Shown piece by piece: positions 1 to 11,399 of a stretch of DNA of 64,000 bases. Source of the DNA: Pratylenchus scribneri (Eukaryota; Nematoda; Chromadorea; Rhabditida; Pratylenchidae); NCBI GenBank assembly GCA_030063045.1, contig JAQSEB010000071.1, positions 496,001 to 560,000 on the forward strand. The letters run 5' to 3'. Numbering within the stretch: the first letter of the stretch is position 1; every line of letters starts with the position of its first letter. Position numbers and translations under genes: made by a program. The notes beneath the pieces were generated by a model. The model did not search any database, was not told where the DNA came from, and saw only the letters and a program-made list of their open reading frames with translations.

Positions 1-311
1 TTCTTTATTTTTTTAAATTTTTTGAAATCTAGGAAACAAATTATACTAATCATACATTTGCTGTAGAATCTAAATAATTATATATTTTTTGAATAAATAA
101 ATTGTATTCATAGGAAAGAAATAGAATACTCCCCTTAGGCTAAAAAAAGTCAATTTTTAAAATTTCAATTTTTTGTAAATATATTCTAATAGAATATACA
201 TAAATATATCAGTATATTACGAATATTCTAATCAAAATAAAAAATATAGTTAAATACAATTAAATTCTTATGAATTTTTCTCTTAAGCAAGTAGTTCAAA
301 AAAATTAAAAT
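1..311 (+). repeat. Representative 311-bp satellite monomer
   Basis: This is the first full unit of the array. The spacing between successive CCCCTTAGGC patches (131, 442, 753, 1064) is exactly 311 bp. The monomer is about 18% GC by hand count, with many A and T tracts. Its only GC-rich patch is CTCCCCTTAGGC near position 129. Landmarks in order are TCTAGGAAAC, the CCCCTTAGGC patch, a dyad at 181-197, GAATATTC, and a CTTAAG palindrome near the end. There is no long ORF in any frame. This unit carries a rarer variant set (CTAGGAAAC, TTCTAATAG, ATATATCAG), whereas most monomers read CTAGAAAAC, TTCCAATAG, ATCCATCAG. I do not recognise the family. It has no CENP-B-box-like sequence that I can see. 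Confidence 0.95.
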
Positions 312-3076
312 TTCTTTATTTTTTTAAATTTTTTGAAATCTAGAAAACAAATTATACTAATCATACATTTGCTGTAGAATCTAAATAATTATATATTTTT
401 TGAATAAATAAATTGTATTCATAGGAAAGAAATAGAATACTCCCCTTAGGCTAAAAAAAGTCAATTTTTAAAATTTCAATTTTTTGTAAATATATTCCAA
501 TAGAATATACATAAATCCATCAGTATATTACGAATATTCTAATCAAAATAAAAAATATAGTTAAATACAATTAAATTCTTTTGAATTTTTCTCTTAAGCA
601 AGTAGTTCAAAAAAATTAAAATTTCTTTATTTTTTTAAATTTTTTGAAATCTAGAAAACAAATTATACTAATCATACATTTGCTGTAGAATCTAAATAAT
701 TATATATTTTTTGAATAAATAAATTGTATTCATAGGAAAGAAATAGAATACTCCCCTTAGGCTAAAAAAAGTCAATTTTTAAAATTTCAATTTTTTGTAA
801 ATATATTCCAATAGAATATACATAAATCCATCAGTATATTACGAATATTCTAATCAAAATAAAAAATATAGTTAAATACAATTAAATTCTTTTGAATTTT
901 TCTCTTAAGCAAGTAGTTCAAAAAAAATAAAATTTCTTTATTTTTTTAAATTTTTTGAAATCTAGAAAACAAATTATACTAATCATACATTTGCTGTAGA
1001 ATCTAAATAATTATATATTTTTTGAATAAATAAATTGTATTCATAGGAAAGAAATAGAATACTCCCCTTAGGCTAAAAAAAGTCAATTTTTAAAATTTCA
1101 ATTTTTTGTAAATATATTCCAATAGAATATACATAAATCCATCAGTATATTACGAATATTCTAATCAAAATAAAAAATATAGTTAAATACAATTAAATTC
1201 TTATGAATTTTTCTCTTAAGCAAGTAGTTCAAAAAAATTAAAATTTCTTTATTTTTTTAAATTTTTTGAAATCCAGAAAACAAATTATACTAATCATACA
1301 TTTGCTGTAGAATCTAAATAATTATATATTTTTTGAATAAATAAATTGTATTCATAGGAAAGAAATAGAATACTCCCCTTAGGCTAAAAAAAGTCAATTT
1401 TTAAAATTTCAATTTTTTGTAAATATATTCCAATAGAATATACATAAATCCATCAGTATATTACGAATATTCTAATCAAAATAAAAAATATAGTTAAATA
1501 CAATTAAATTCTTTTGAATTTTTCTCTTAAGCAAGTAGTTCAAAAAAATTAAAATTTCTTTATTTTTTAAATTTTTTGAAATCTAGAAAACAAATTATAC
1601 TAATCATACATTTGCTGTAGAATCTAAATAATTATATATTTTTTGAATAAATAAATTGTATTCATAGGAAAGAAATAGAATACTCCCCTTAGGCTAAAAA
1701 AGTCAATTTTTAAAATTTCAATTTTTTGTAAATATATTCCAATAGAATATACATAAATCTATCAGTATATTACGAATATTCTAATCAAAATAAAAAATAT
1801 AGTTAAATACAATTAAATTCTTATGAATTTTTCTCTTAAGCAAGTAGTTCAAAAAAATTAAAATTTCTTTATTTTTTTAAATTTTTTGAAATCTAGGAAA
1901 CAAATTATACTAATCATACATTTGCTGTAGAATCTAAATAATTATATATTTTTTGAATAAATAAATTGTATTCATAGGAAAGAAATAGAATACTCCCCTT
2001 AGGCTAAAAAAAGTCAATTTTTAAAATTTCAATTTTTTGTAAATATATTCTAATAGAATATACATAAATATATCAGTATATTACGAATATTCTAATCAAA
2101 ATAAAAAATATAGTTAAATACAATTAAATTCTTATGAATTTTTCTCTTAAGCAAGTAGTTCAAAAAAATTAAAATTTCTTTATTTTTTTAAATTTTTTGA
2201 AATCTAGAAAACAAATTATACTAATCATACATTTGCTGTAGAATCTAAATAATTATATATTTTTTGAATAAATAAATTGTATTCATAGGAAAGAAATAGA
2301 ATACTCCCCTTAGGCTAAAAAAAGTCAATTTTTAAAATTTCAATTTTTTGTAAATATATTCCAATAGAATATACATAAATCCATCAGTATATTACGAATA
2401 TTCTAATCAAAATAAAAAATATAGTTAAATACAATTAAATTCTTTTGAATTTTTCTCTTAAGCAAGTAGTTCAAAAAAATTAAAATTTCTTTATTTTTTT
2501 AAATTTTTTGAAATCTAGAAAACAAATTATACTAATCATACATTTGCTGTAGAATCTAAATAATTATATATTTTTTGAATAAATAAATTGTATTCATAGG
2601 AAAGAAATAGAATACTCCCCTTAGGCTAAAAAAAGTCAATTTTTAAAATTTCAATTTTTTGTAAATATATTCCAATAGAATATACATAAATCCATCAGTA
2701 TATTACGAATATTCTAATCAAAATAAAAAATATAGTTAAATACAATTAAATTCTTTTGAATTTTTCTCTTAAGCAAGTAGTTCAAAAAAAATAAAATTTC
2801 TTTATTTTTTTAAATTTTTTGAAATCTAGAAAACAAATTATACTAATCATACATTTGCTGTAGAATCTAAATAATTATATATTTTTTGAATAAATAAATT
2901 GTATTCATAGGAAAGAAATAGAATACTCCCCTTAGGCTAAAAAAAGTCAATTTTTAAAATTTCAATTTTTTGTAAATATATTCCAATAGAATATACATAA
3001 ATCCATCAGTATATTACGAATATTCTAATCAAAATAAAAAATATAGTTAAATACAATTAAATTCTTTTGAATTTTT
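1..3076 (+). repeat. Six-monomer higher-order repeat, period 1864 bp
   Basis: Monomer 1 (CTAGGAAAC, TTCTAATAG, ATATATCAG) recurs as monomer 7 starting at 1865. The run of A residues giving AAAAAAATAAAA after TTCA at 917 recurs at 2781, exactly 1864 bp later. The order of the TTCTTTTGAA and TTCTTATGAA variants over the next monomers also repeats. One full unit and about two thirds of a second are present before the inversion junction. Confidence 0.85.
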
Positions 3077-3096
3077 TTTGCTTAAGAGAAAAATTC
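3069..3096. other. Inversion junction 1 (forward to reverse)
   Basis: The forward array ends with GAATTTTT at 3069-3076. The sequence then continues in reverse orientation as TTGCTTAAGAGAAAAATTC. GAATTTTT (3069-3076) and AAAAATTC (3089-3096) form the arms of a palindrome with a 12-nt centre (3077-3088) that contains CTTAAG. One T at 3077 matches neither orientation and may be filler. From here the monomers read as the complement up to 9924. Confidence 0.93.
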
Positions 3097-6000
3097 ATAA
3101 GAATTTAATTGTATTTAACTATATTTTTTATTTTGATTAGAATATTCGTAATATACTGATGGATTTATGTATATTCTATTGAAATATATTTACAAAAAAT
3201 GAAATTTTAAAAATTGACTTTTTTTAGCCTAAGGGGAGTATTCTATTTCTTTCCTATGAATACAATTTATTTATTCAAAAAATATATAATTATTTAGATT
3301 CTACAGCAAATGTATGATTAGTATAATTTGTTTTCTAGATTTCAAAAAATTTAAAAAAATAAAGAAATTTTAATTTTTTTGAACTACTTGCTTAAGAGAA
3401 AAATTCATAAGAATTTAATTGTATTTAACTATATTTTTTATTTTGATTAGAATATTCGTAATATACTGATATATTTATGTATATTCTATTAGAATATATT
3501 TACAAAAAATTGAAATTTTAAAAATTGACTTTTTTTAGCCTAAGGGGAGTATTCTATTTCTTTCCTATGAATACAATTTATTTATTCAAAAAATATATAA
3601 TTATTTAGATTCTACAGCAAATGTATGATTAGTATAATTTGTTTTCTAGATTTCAAAAAATTTAAAAAAAAAAGAAATTTTAATTTTTTTGAACTACTTG
3701 CTTAAGAGAAAAATTCATAAGAATTTAATTGTATTTAACTATATTTTTTATTTTGATTAGAATATTCGTAATATACTGATAGATTTATGTATATTCTATT
3801 GGAATATATTTACAAAAAATTGAAATTTTAAAAATTGACTTTTTTAGCCTAAGGGGAGTATTCTATTTCTTTCCTATGAATACAATTTATTTATTCAAAA
3901 AATATATAATTATTTAGATTCTACAGCAAATGTATGATTAGTATAATTTGTTTTCTAGATTTCAAAAAATTTAAAAAATAAAGAAATTTTAATTTTTTTG
4001 AACTACTTGCTTAAGAGAAAAATTCAAAAGAATTTAATTGTATTTAACTATATTTTTTATTTTGATTAGAATATTCGTAATATACTGATGGATTTATGTA
4101 TATTCTATTGGAATATATTTACAAAAAATTGAAATTTTAAAAATTGACTTTTTTTAGCCTAAGGGGAGTATTCTATTTCTTTCCTATGAATACAATTTAT
4201 TTAATCAAAAAATATATAATTATTTAGATTCTACAGCAAATGTATGATTAGTATAATTTGTTTTCTAGATTTCAAAAAATTTAAAAAAATAAAGAAATTT
4301 TAATTTTTTTGAACTACTTGCTTAAGAGAAAAATTCATAAGAATTTAATTGTATTTAACTATATTTTTTATTTTGATTAGAATATTCGTAATATACTGAT
4401 GGATTTATGTATATTCTATTGGAATATATTTACAAAAAATGAAATTTTAAAAATTGACTTTTTTTAGCCTAAGGGGAGTATTCTATTTCTTTCCTATGAA
4501 TACAATTTATTTATTCAAAAAATATATAATTATTTAGATTCTACAGCAAATGTATGATTAGTATAATTTGTTTTCTAGATTTCAAAAAATTTAAAAAAAT
4601 AAAGAAATTTTAATTTTTTTGAACTACTTGCTTAAGAGAAAAATTCATAAGAATTTAATTGTATTTAACTATATTTTTTATTTTGATTAGAATATTCGTA
4701 ATATACTGATATATTTATGTATATTCTATTAGAATATATTTACAAAAAATTGAAATTTTAAAAATTGACTTTTTTTAGCCTAAGGGGAGTATTCTATTTC
4801 TTTCCTATGAATACAATTTATTTATTCAAAAAATATATAATTATTTAGATTCTACAGCAAATGTATGATTAGTATAATTTGTTTCCTAGATTTCAAAAAA
4901 TTTAAAAAAATAAAGAAATTTTAATTTTTTTGAACTACTTGCTTAAGAGAAAAATTCATAAGAATTTAATTGTATTTAACCATATTTTTTATTTTGATTA
5001 GAATATTCGTAATATACTGATGGATTTATGTATATTCTATTGGAATGTATTTACAAAAAATTGAAATTTTTAAAAATTGACTTTTTTAGCCTAAGGGGAG
5101 TATTCTATTTCTTTCCTATGAATACAATTTATTTATTCAAAAAATATATAATTATTTAGATTCTACAGCAAATGTATGATTAGTATAATTTGTTTTCTAG
5201 ATTTCAAAAAATTTAAAAAAATAAAGAAATTTTAATTTTTTTGAACTACTTGCTTAAGAGAAAAATTCATAAGAATTTAATTGTATTTAACTATATTTTT
5301 TATTTTGATTAGAATATTCGTAATATACTGATGGATTTATGTATATTCTATTGGAATATATTTACAAAAAATTGAAATTTTAAAAATTGACTTTTTTTAG
5401 CCTAAGGGGAGTATTCTATTTCTTTCCTATGAATACAATTTATTTATTCAAAAAATATATAATTATTTAGATTCTACAGCAAATGTATGATTAGTATAAT
5501 TTGTTTTCTAGATTTCAAAAAATTTAAAAAAATAAAGAAATTTTAATTTTTTTGAACTACTTGCTTAAGAGAAAAATTCAAAAGAATTTAATTGTATTTA
5601 ACTATATTTTTTATTTTGATTAGAATATTCCTAATCTACTGATGGATTTATGTATATTCTATTGGAATAAATATACAAAAAATTGAAATTTTAAAAATTG
5701 ACTTTTTTTTGCCTAATAGGAATATTCTATTTCTTTCCTATGAATACAATTTATTTATTCAAAAAATATATAATTATTTAGATTCTACAGCAAATGTATG
5801 ATTAGTATAATTTGTTTTCTAGATTTCAAAAAATTTAAAAAAATAAAGAAATTTTAATTTTTTTGAACTACTTGCTTAAGAGAAAAATTCATAAGAATTT
5901 AATTGTATTTAACTATATTTTTTATTTTGATTAGAATATTCGTAATATACTGATGGATTTATGTATATTCTATTGGAATATATTTACAAAAAATTGAAAT

Positions 6001-9000
6001 TTTAAAAATTGACTTTTTTTAGCCTAAGGGGAGTATTCTATTTCTTTCCTATGAATACAATTTATTTATTCAAAAAATATATAATTATTTAGATTCTACA
6101 GCAAATGTATGATTAGTATAATTTGTTTTCTAGATTTCAAAAAATTTAAAAAAATAAAGAAATTTTAATTTTTTTGAACTACTTGCTTAAGAGAAAAATT
6201 CATAAGAATTTAATTGTATTTAACTATATTTTTTTTATTTTGATTAGAATATTCTTAATATACTGATGGATTTATGTATATTCTATTGGAATATATTTAC
6301 AAAAAATTGAAATTTTAAAAATTGACTTTTTTTAGCCTAAGGGGAGTATTCTATTTCTTTCCTATGAATACAATTTATTTATTCAAAAAATATATAATTA
6401 TTTAGATTCTACAGCAAATGTATGATTAGTATAATTTGTTTTCTAGATTTCAAAAAATTTAAAAAAATAAAGAAATTTTAATTTTTTTGAACTACTTGCT
6501 TAAGAGAAAAATTCATAAGAATTTAATTGTATTTAACTATATTTTTTATTTTGATTAGAATATTCCTAATATACTGATGGATTTATGTATATTCTATTGG
6601 AATATATTTACAAAAAATTGAAATTTTAAAAATTGACTTTTTTTAGCCTAAGGGGAGTATTCTATTTCTTTCCTATGAATACAATTTATTTATTCAAAAA
6701 ATATACAATTATTTAGATTCTACAGCAAATGTATGATTAGTATAATTTTTTTTCTAGATTTCAAAAAATTTAAAAAAATAAAGAAATTTTGATTTTTTTG
6801 AACTACTTGCTTAAGAGAAAAATTCATAAGAATTTAATTGTATTTAACTATATTTTTTATTTTGATTAGAATATTCGTAATATACTGATAGATTTATGTA
6901 TATTCTATTGGAATATATTTAAAAAAAATTGAAATTTTAAAAATTGACTTTTTTAGCCTAAGGGGAGTATTCTATTTCTTTCCTATGAATACAATTTATT
7001 TATTCAAAAAATATATAATTATTTAGATTCTACAGCAAATGTATGATTAGTATAATTTGTTTTCTAGATTTCAAAAAATTTAAAAAATAAAGAAATTTTA
7101 ATTTTTTTGAACTACTTGCTTAAGAGAAAAATTCAAAAGAATTTAATTGTATTTAACTATATTTTTTATTTTGATTAGAATATTCGTAATATACTGATGG
7201 ATTTATGTATATTCTATTGGAATATATTTACAAAAAATTGAAATTTTAAAAATTGACTTTTTTTAGCCTAAGGGGAGTATTCTATTTCTTTCCTATGAAT
7301 ACAATTTATTTAATCAAAAAATATATAATTATTTAGATTCTACAGCAAATGTATGATTAGTATAATTTGTTTTCTAGATTTCAAAAAATTTAAAAAAATA
7401 AAGAAATTTTAATTTTTTTGAACTACTTGCTTAAGAGAAAAATTCATAAGAATTTAATTGTATTTAACTATATTTTTTATTTTGATTAGAATATTCGTAA
7501 TATACTGATGGATTTATGTATATTCTATTGGAATATATTTACAAAAAATGAAATTTTAAAAATTGACTTTTTTTAGCCTAAGGGGAGTATTCTATTTCTT
7601 TCCTATGAATACAATTTATTTATTCAAAAAATATATAATTATTTAGATTCTACAGCAAATGTATGATTAGTATAATTTGTTTTCTAGATTTCAAAAAATT
7701 TAAAAAAATAAAGAAATTTTAATTTTTTTGAACTACTTGCTTAAGAGAAAAATTCATAAGAATTTAATTGTATTTAACTATATTTTTTATTTTGATTAGA
7801 ATATTCGTAATATACTGATATATTTATGTATATTCTATTAGAATATATTTACAAAAAATTGAAATTTTAAAAATTGACTTTTTTTAGCCTAAGGGGAGTA
7901 TTCTATTTCTTTCCTATGAATACAATTTATTTATTCAAAAAATATATAATTATTTAGATTCTACAGCAAATGTATGATTAGTATAATTTGTTTCCTAGAT
8001 TTCAAAAAATTTAAAAAAATAAAGAAATTTTAATTTTTTTGAACTACTTGCTTAAGAGAAAAATTCATAAGAATTTAATTGTATTTAACCATATTTTTTA
8101 TTTTGATTAGAATATTCGTAATATACTGATGGATTTATGTATATTCTATTGGAATGTATTTACAAAAAATTGAAATTTTTAAAAATTGACTTTTTTAGCC
8201 TAAGGGGAGTATTCTATTTCTTTCCTATGAATACAATTTATTTATTCAAAAAATATATAATTATTTAGATTCTACAGCAAATGTATGATTAGTATAATTT
8301 GTTTTCTAAATTTCAAAAAATTTAAAAAAATAAAGAAATTTTAATTTTTTTGAACTACTTGCTTAAGAGAAAAATTCATAAGAATTTAATTGTATTTAAC
8401 TATATTTTTTATTTTGATTAGAATATTCGTAATATACTGATGGATTTATGTATATTCTATTGGAATATATTTACAAAAAATTGAAATTTTAAAAATTGAC
8501 TTTTTTTAGCCTAAGGGGAGTATTCTATTTCTTTCCTATGAATACAATTTATTTATTCAAAAAATATATAATTATTTAGATTCTACAGCAAATGTATGAT
8601 TAGTATAATTTGTTTTCTAGATTTCAAAAAATTTAAAAAAATAAAGAAATTTTAATTTTTTTGAACTACTTGCTTAAGAGAAAAATTCATAAGAATTTAA
8701 TTGTATTTAACTATATTTTTTATTTTGATTAGAATATTCCTAATATACTGATGGATTTATGTATATTCTATTGGAATATATTTACAAAAAATTGAAATTT
8801 TAAAAATTGACTTTTTTTAGCCTAAGGGGAGTATTCTATTTCTTTCCTATGAATACAATTTATTTATTCAAAAAATATATAATTATTTAGATTCTACAGC
8901 AAATGTATGATTAGTATAATTTTTTTTCTAGATTTCAAAAAATTTAAAAAAATAAAGAAATTTTAATTTTTTTGAACTACTTGCTTAAGAGAAAAATTCA

Positions 9001-9924
9001 TAAGAATTTAATTGTATTTAACTATATTTTTTATTTTGATTAGAATATTCGTAATATACTGATAGATTTATGTATATTCTATTGGAATATATTTACAAAA
9101 AATTGAAATTTTAAAAATTGACTTTTTTAGCCTAAGGGGAGTATTCTATTTCTTTCCTATGAATACAATTTATTTATTCAAAAAATATATAATTATTTAG
9201 ATTCTACAGCAAATGTATGATTAGTATAATTTGTTTTCTAGATTTCAAAAAATTTAAAAAATAAAGAAATTTTAATTTTTTTGAACTACTTGCTTAAGAG
9301 AAAAATTCAAAAGAATTTAATTGTATTTAACTATATTTTTTATTTTGATTAGAATATTCGTAATATACTGATGGATTTATGTATATTCTATTGGAATATA
9401 TTTACAAAAAATTGAAATTTTAAAAATTGACTTTTTTTAGCCTAAGGGGAGTATTCTATTTCTTTCCTATGAATACAATTTATTTATTCAAAAAATATAT
9501 AATTATTTAGATTCTACAGCAAATGTATGATTAGTATAATTTGTTTTCTGGATTTCAAAAAATTTAAAAAAATAAAGAAATTTTAATTTTTTTGAACTAC
9601 TTGCTTAAGAGAAAAATTCATAAGAATTTAATTGTATTTAACTATATTTTTTATTTTGATTAGAATATTCGTAATATACTGATGGATTTATGTATATTCT
9701 ATTGGAATATATTTACAAAAAATTGAAATTTTAAAAATTGACTTTTTTTAGCCTAAGGGGAGTATTCTATTTCTTTCCTATGAATACAATTTATTTATTC
9801 AAAAAATATATAATTATTTAGATTCTACAGCAAATGTATGATTAGTATAATTTGTTTTCTAGATTTCAAAAAATTTAAAAAAATAAAGAAATTTTAATTT
9901 TTTTGAACTACTTGCTTAAGAGAA
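3078..9924 (-). repeat. Satellite block 2, inverted, about 22 monomers
   Basis: The same 311-bp monomer is present on the minus strand (for example GCCTAAGGGGAG at 3228). The block is 6847 bp, which is 22.0 times 311. Re-inverting it would give an almost perfectly in-phase array at both ends. Most units are the CCCCTTAGGC type. One unit near 5630-5730 is of the TTCCTATTAGGC type. No ORF or foreign insertion is seen in the block. Confidence 0.96.
3700..9900 (-). repeat. Ten-monomer higher-order repeat, period about 3109 bp
   Basis: Linked variants recur at one spacing within the inverted block. TTTAATCAAAAA occurs near 4201 and 7311. TGATAGATTT occurs at 3778 and 6887. TTTAACCATATT occurs near 4976 and 8085. 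GATATATTTATG occurs near 4709 and 7818. All are about 3108-3110 bp apart. The second copy then runs on into a partial further unit, where TGATAGATTT appears again near 9061. The limits given are approximate. Confidence 0.8.
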
Positions 9925-9932
9925 AGTAGTTC
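9905..9932. other. Inversion junction 2 (reverse to forward)
   Basis: Reverse-oriented satellite ends GAACTACTTGCTTAAGAGAA, and forward satellite resumes at AGTAGTTC. GAACTACT (9905-9912) and AGTAGTTC (9925-9932) are complementary arms around a 12-nt centre (9913-9924) containing CTTAAG. This is the same monomer position and the same centre size as the junction at 3077-3088. The forward and reverse parts overlap by AA. Confidence 0.93.
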
Positions 9933-10764
9933 AAAAAAATTAAAATTTCTTTATTTTTTTAAATTTTTTGAAATCTAGAAAACAAATTATACTAATCATA
10001 CATTTGCTGTAGAATCTAAATAATTATATATTTTTTGAATAAATAAATTGTATTCATAGGAAAGAAATAGAATACTCCCCTTAGGCTAAAAAAAGTCAAT
10101 TTTTAAAATTTCATTTTTTGTAAATATATTTCAATAGAATATACATAAATCCATCAGTATATTACGAATATTCTAATCAAAATAAAAAATATAGTTAAAT
10201 ACAATTAAATTCTTATGAATTTTTCTCTTAAGCAAGTAGTTCAAAAAAATTAAAATTTCTTTATTTTTTTAAATTTTTTGAAATCTAGAAAACAAATTAT
10301 ACTAATCATACATTTGATGTAGAATCTAAATAATCATATATTTTTGAATAAATAAATTGTATTCATAGGAAAGAAATAGAATATTCCTATTAGGCAAAAA
10401 AAAGTCAATTTTTAAAATTTCAATTTTTTGTAAATATATTCCAATAGAATATACATAAATCCATCAGTATATTACGAATATTCTAATCAAAATAAAAAAT
10501 ATAGTTAAATACAATTAAATTCTTATGAATTTTTCTCTTAAGCAAGTAGTTCAAAAAAATTAAAATTTCTTTATTTTTTTAAATTTTTTGAAATCTAGAA
10601 AACAAATTATACTAATCATACATTTGCTGTAGAATCTAAATAATTATATATTTTTTGAATAAATAAATTGTATTCATAGGAAAGAAATAGAATACTCCCC
10701 TTAGGCTAAAAAAAGTCAATTTTTAAAATTTCATTTTTTGTAAATATATTCCAATAGAATATAC

Positions 10765-10866
10765 ATAAATCCATCAGTATATTACGAATATTCTAATCAA
10801 AATAAAAAATATAGTATAAATCCATCAGTATATTACGAATATTCTAATCAAAATAAAAAATATAGT
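10765..10866 (+). repeat. 51-bp direct duplication inside one monomer
   Basis: The stretch from ATAAATCCATCAG to AAATATAGT at 10765-10815 is repeated immediately at 10816-10866, making this monomer 51 bp longer than standard. The copies appear identical by eye. It is the only duplication of this kind that I see in the window. It looks like a slippage or short unequal-exchange event. Confidence 0.9.
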
Positions 10867-11399
10867 TAAATACAATTAAATTCTTATGAATTTTTCTCTT
10901 AAGCAAGTAGTTCAAAAAAATTAAAATTTCTTTATTTTTTTAAATTTTTTGAAATCTAGAAAACAAATTATACTAATCATACATTTGATGTAAAATCTAA
11001 ATAATCATATATTTTTGAATAAATAAATTGTATTCATAGGAAAGAAATAGAATACTCCCCTTAGGCTAAAAAAAGTCAATTTTTAAAATTTCAATTTTTT
11101 GTAAATATATTCCAATAGAATATACATAAATCCATCAGTATATTACGAATATTCTAATCAAAATAAAAAATATAGTTAAATACAATTAAATTCTTATGAA
11201 TTTTTCTCTTAAGCAAGTAGTTCAAAAAAATTAAAATTTCTTTATTTTTTTAAATTTTTTGAAATCTAGAAAACAAATTATACTAATCATACATTTGCTG
11301 TAGAATCTAAATAATTATATATTTTTTGAATAAATAAATTGTATTCATAGGAAAGAAATAGAATATTCCTATTAGGCAAAAAAAAGTCAATTTTTAAAA

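Larger units (their letters stand above)
1..3077 (+). repeat. Satellite block 1, forward orientation
   Basis: About ten head-to-tail 311-bp monomers run from the window edge to the first inversion junction. There is no unique sequence between units. The block starts mid-array at the window edge, so its true left end is not visible. Nothing other than satellite is present. Confidence 0.97.

Noticed and set aside
3069..3096. Read-foldback assembly artefact at the inversion junction
   Set aside because: Foldback artefacts would give a mirrored copy of the immediate flank. The first inverted monomer carries different variants from the last forward monomer, and a second junction restores phase. 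An assembly error is still possible and needs reads.
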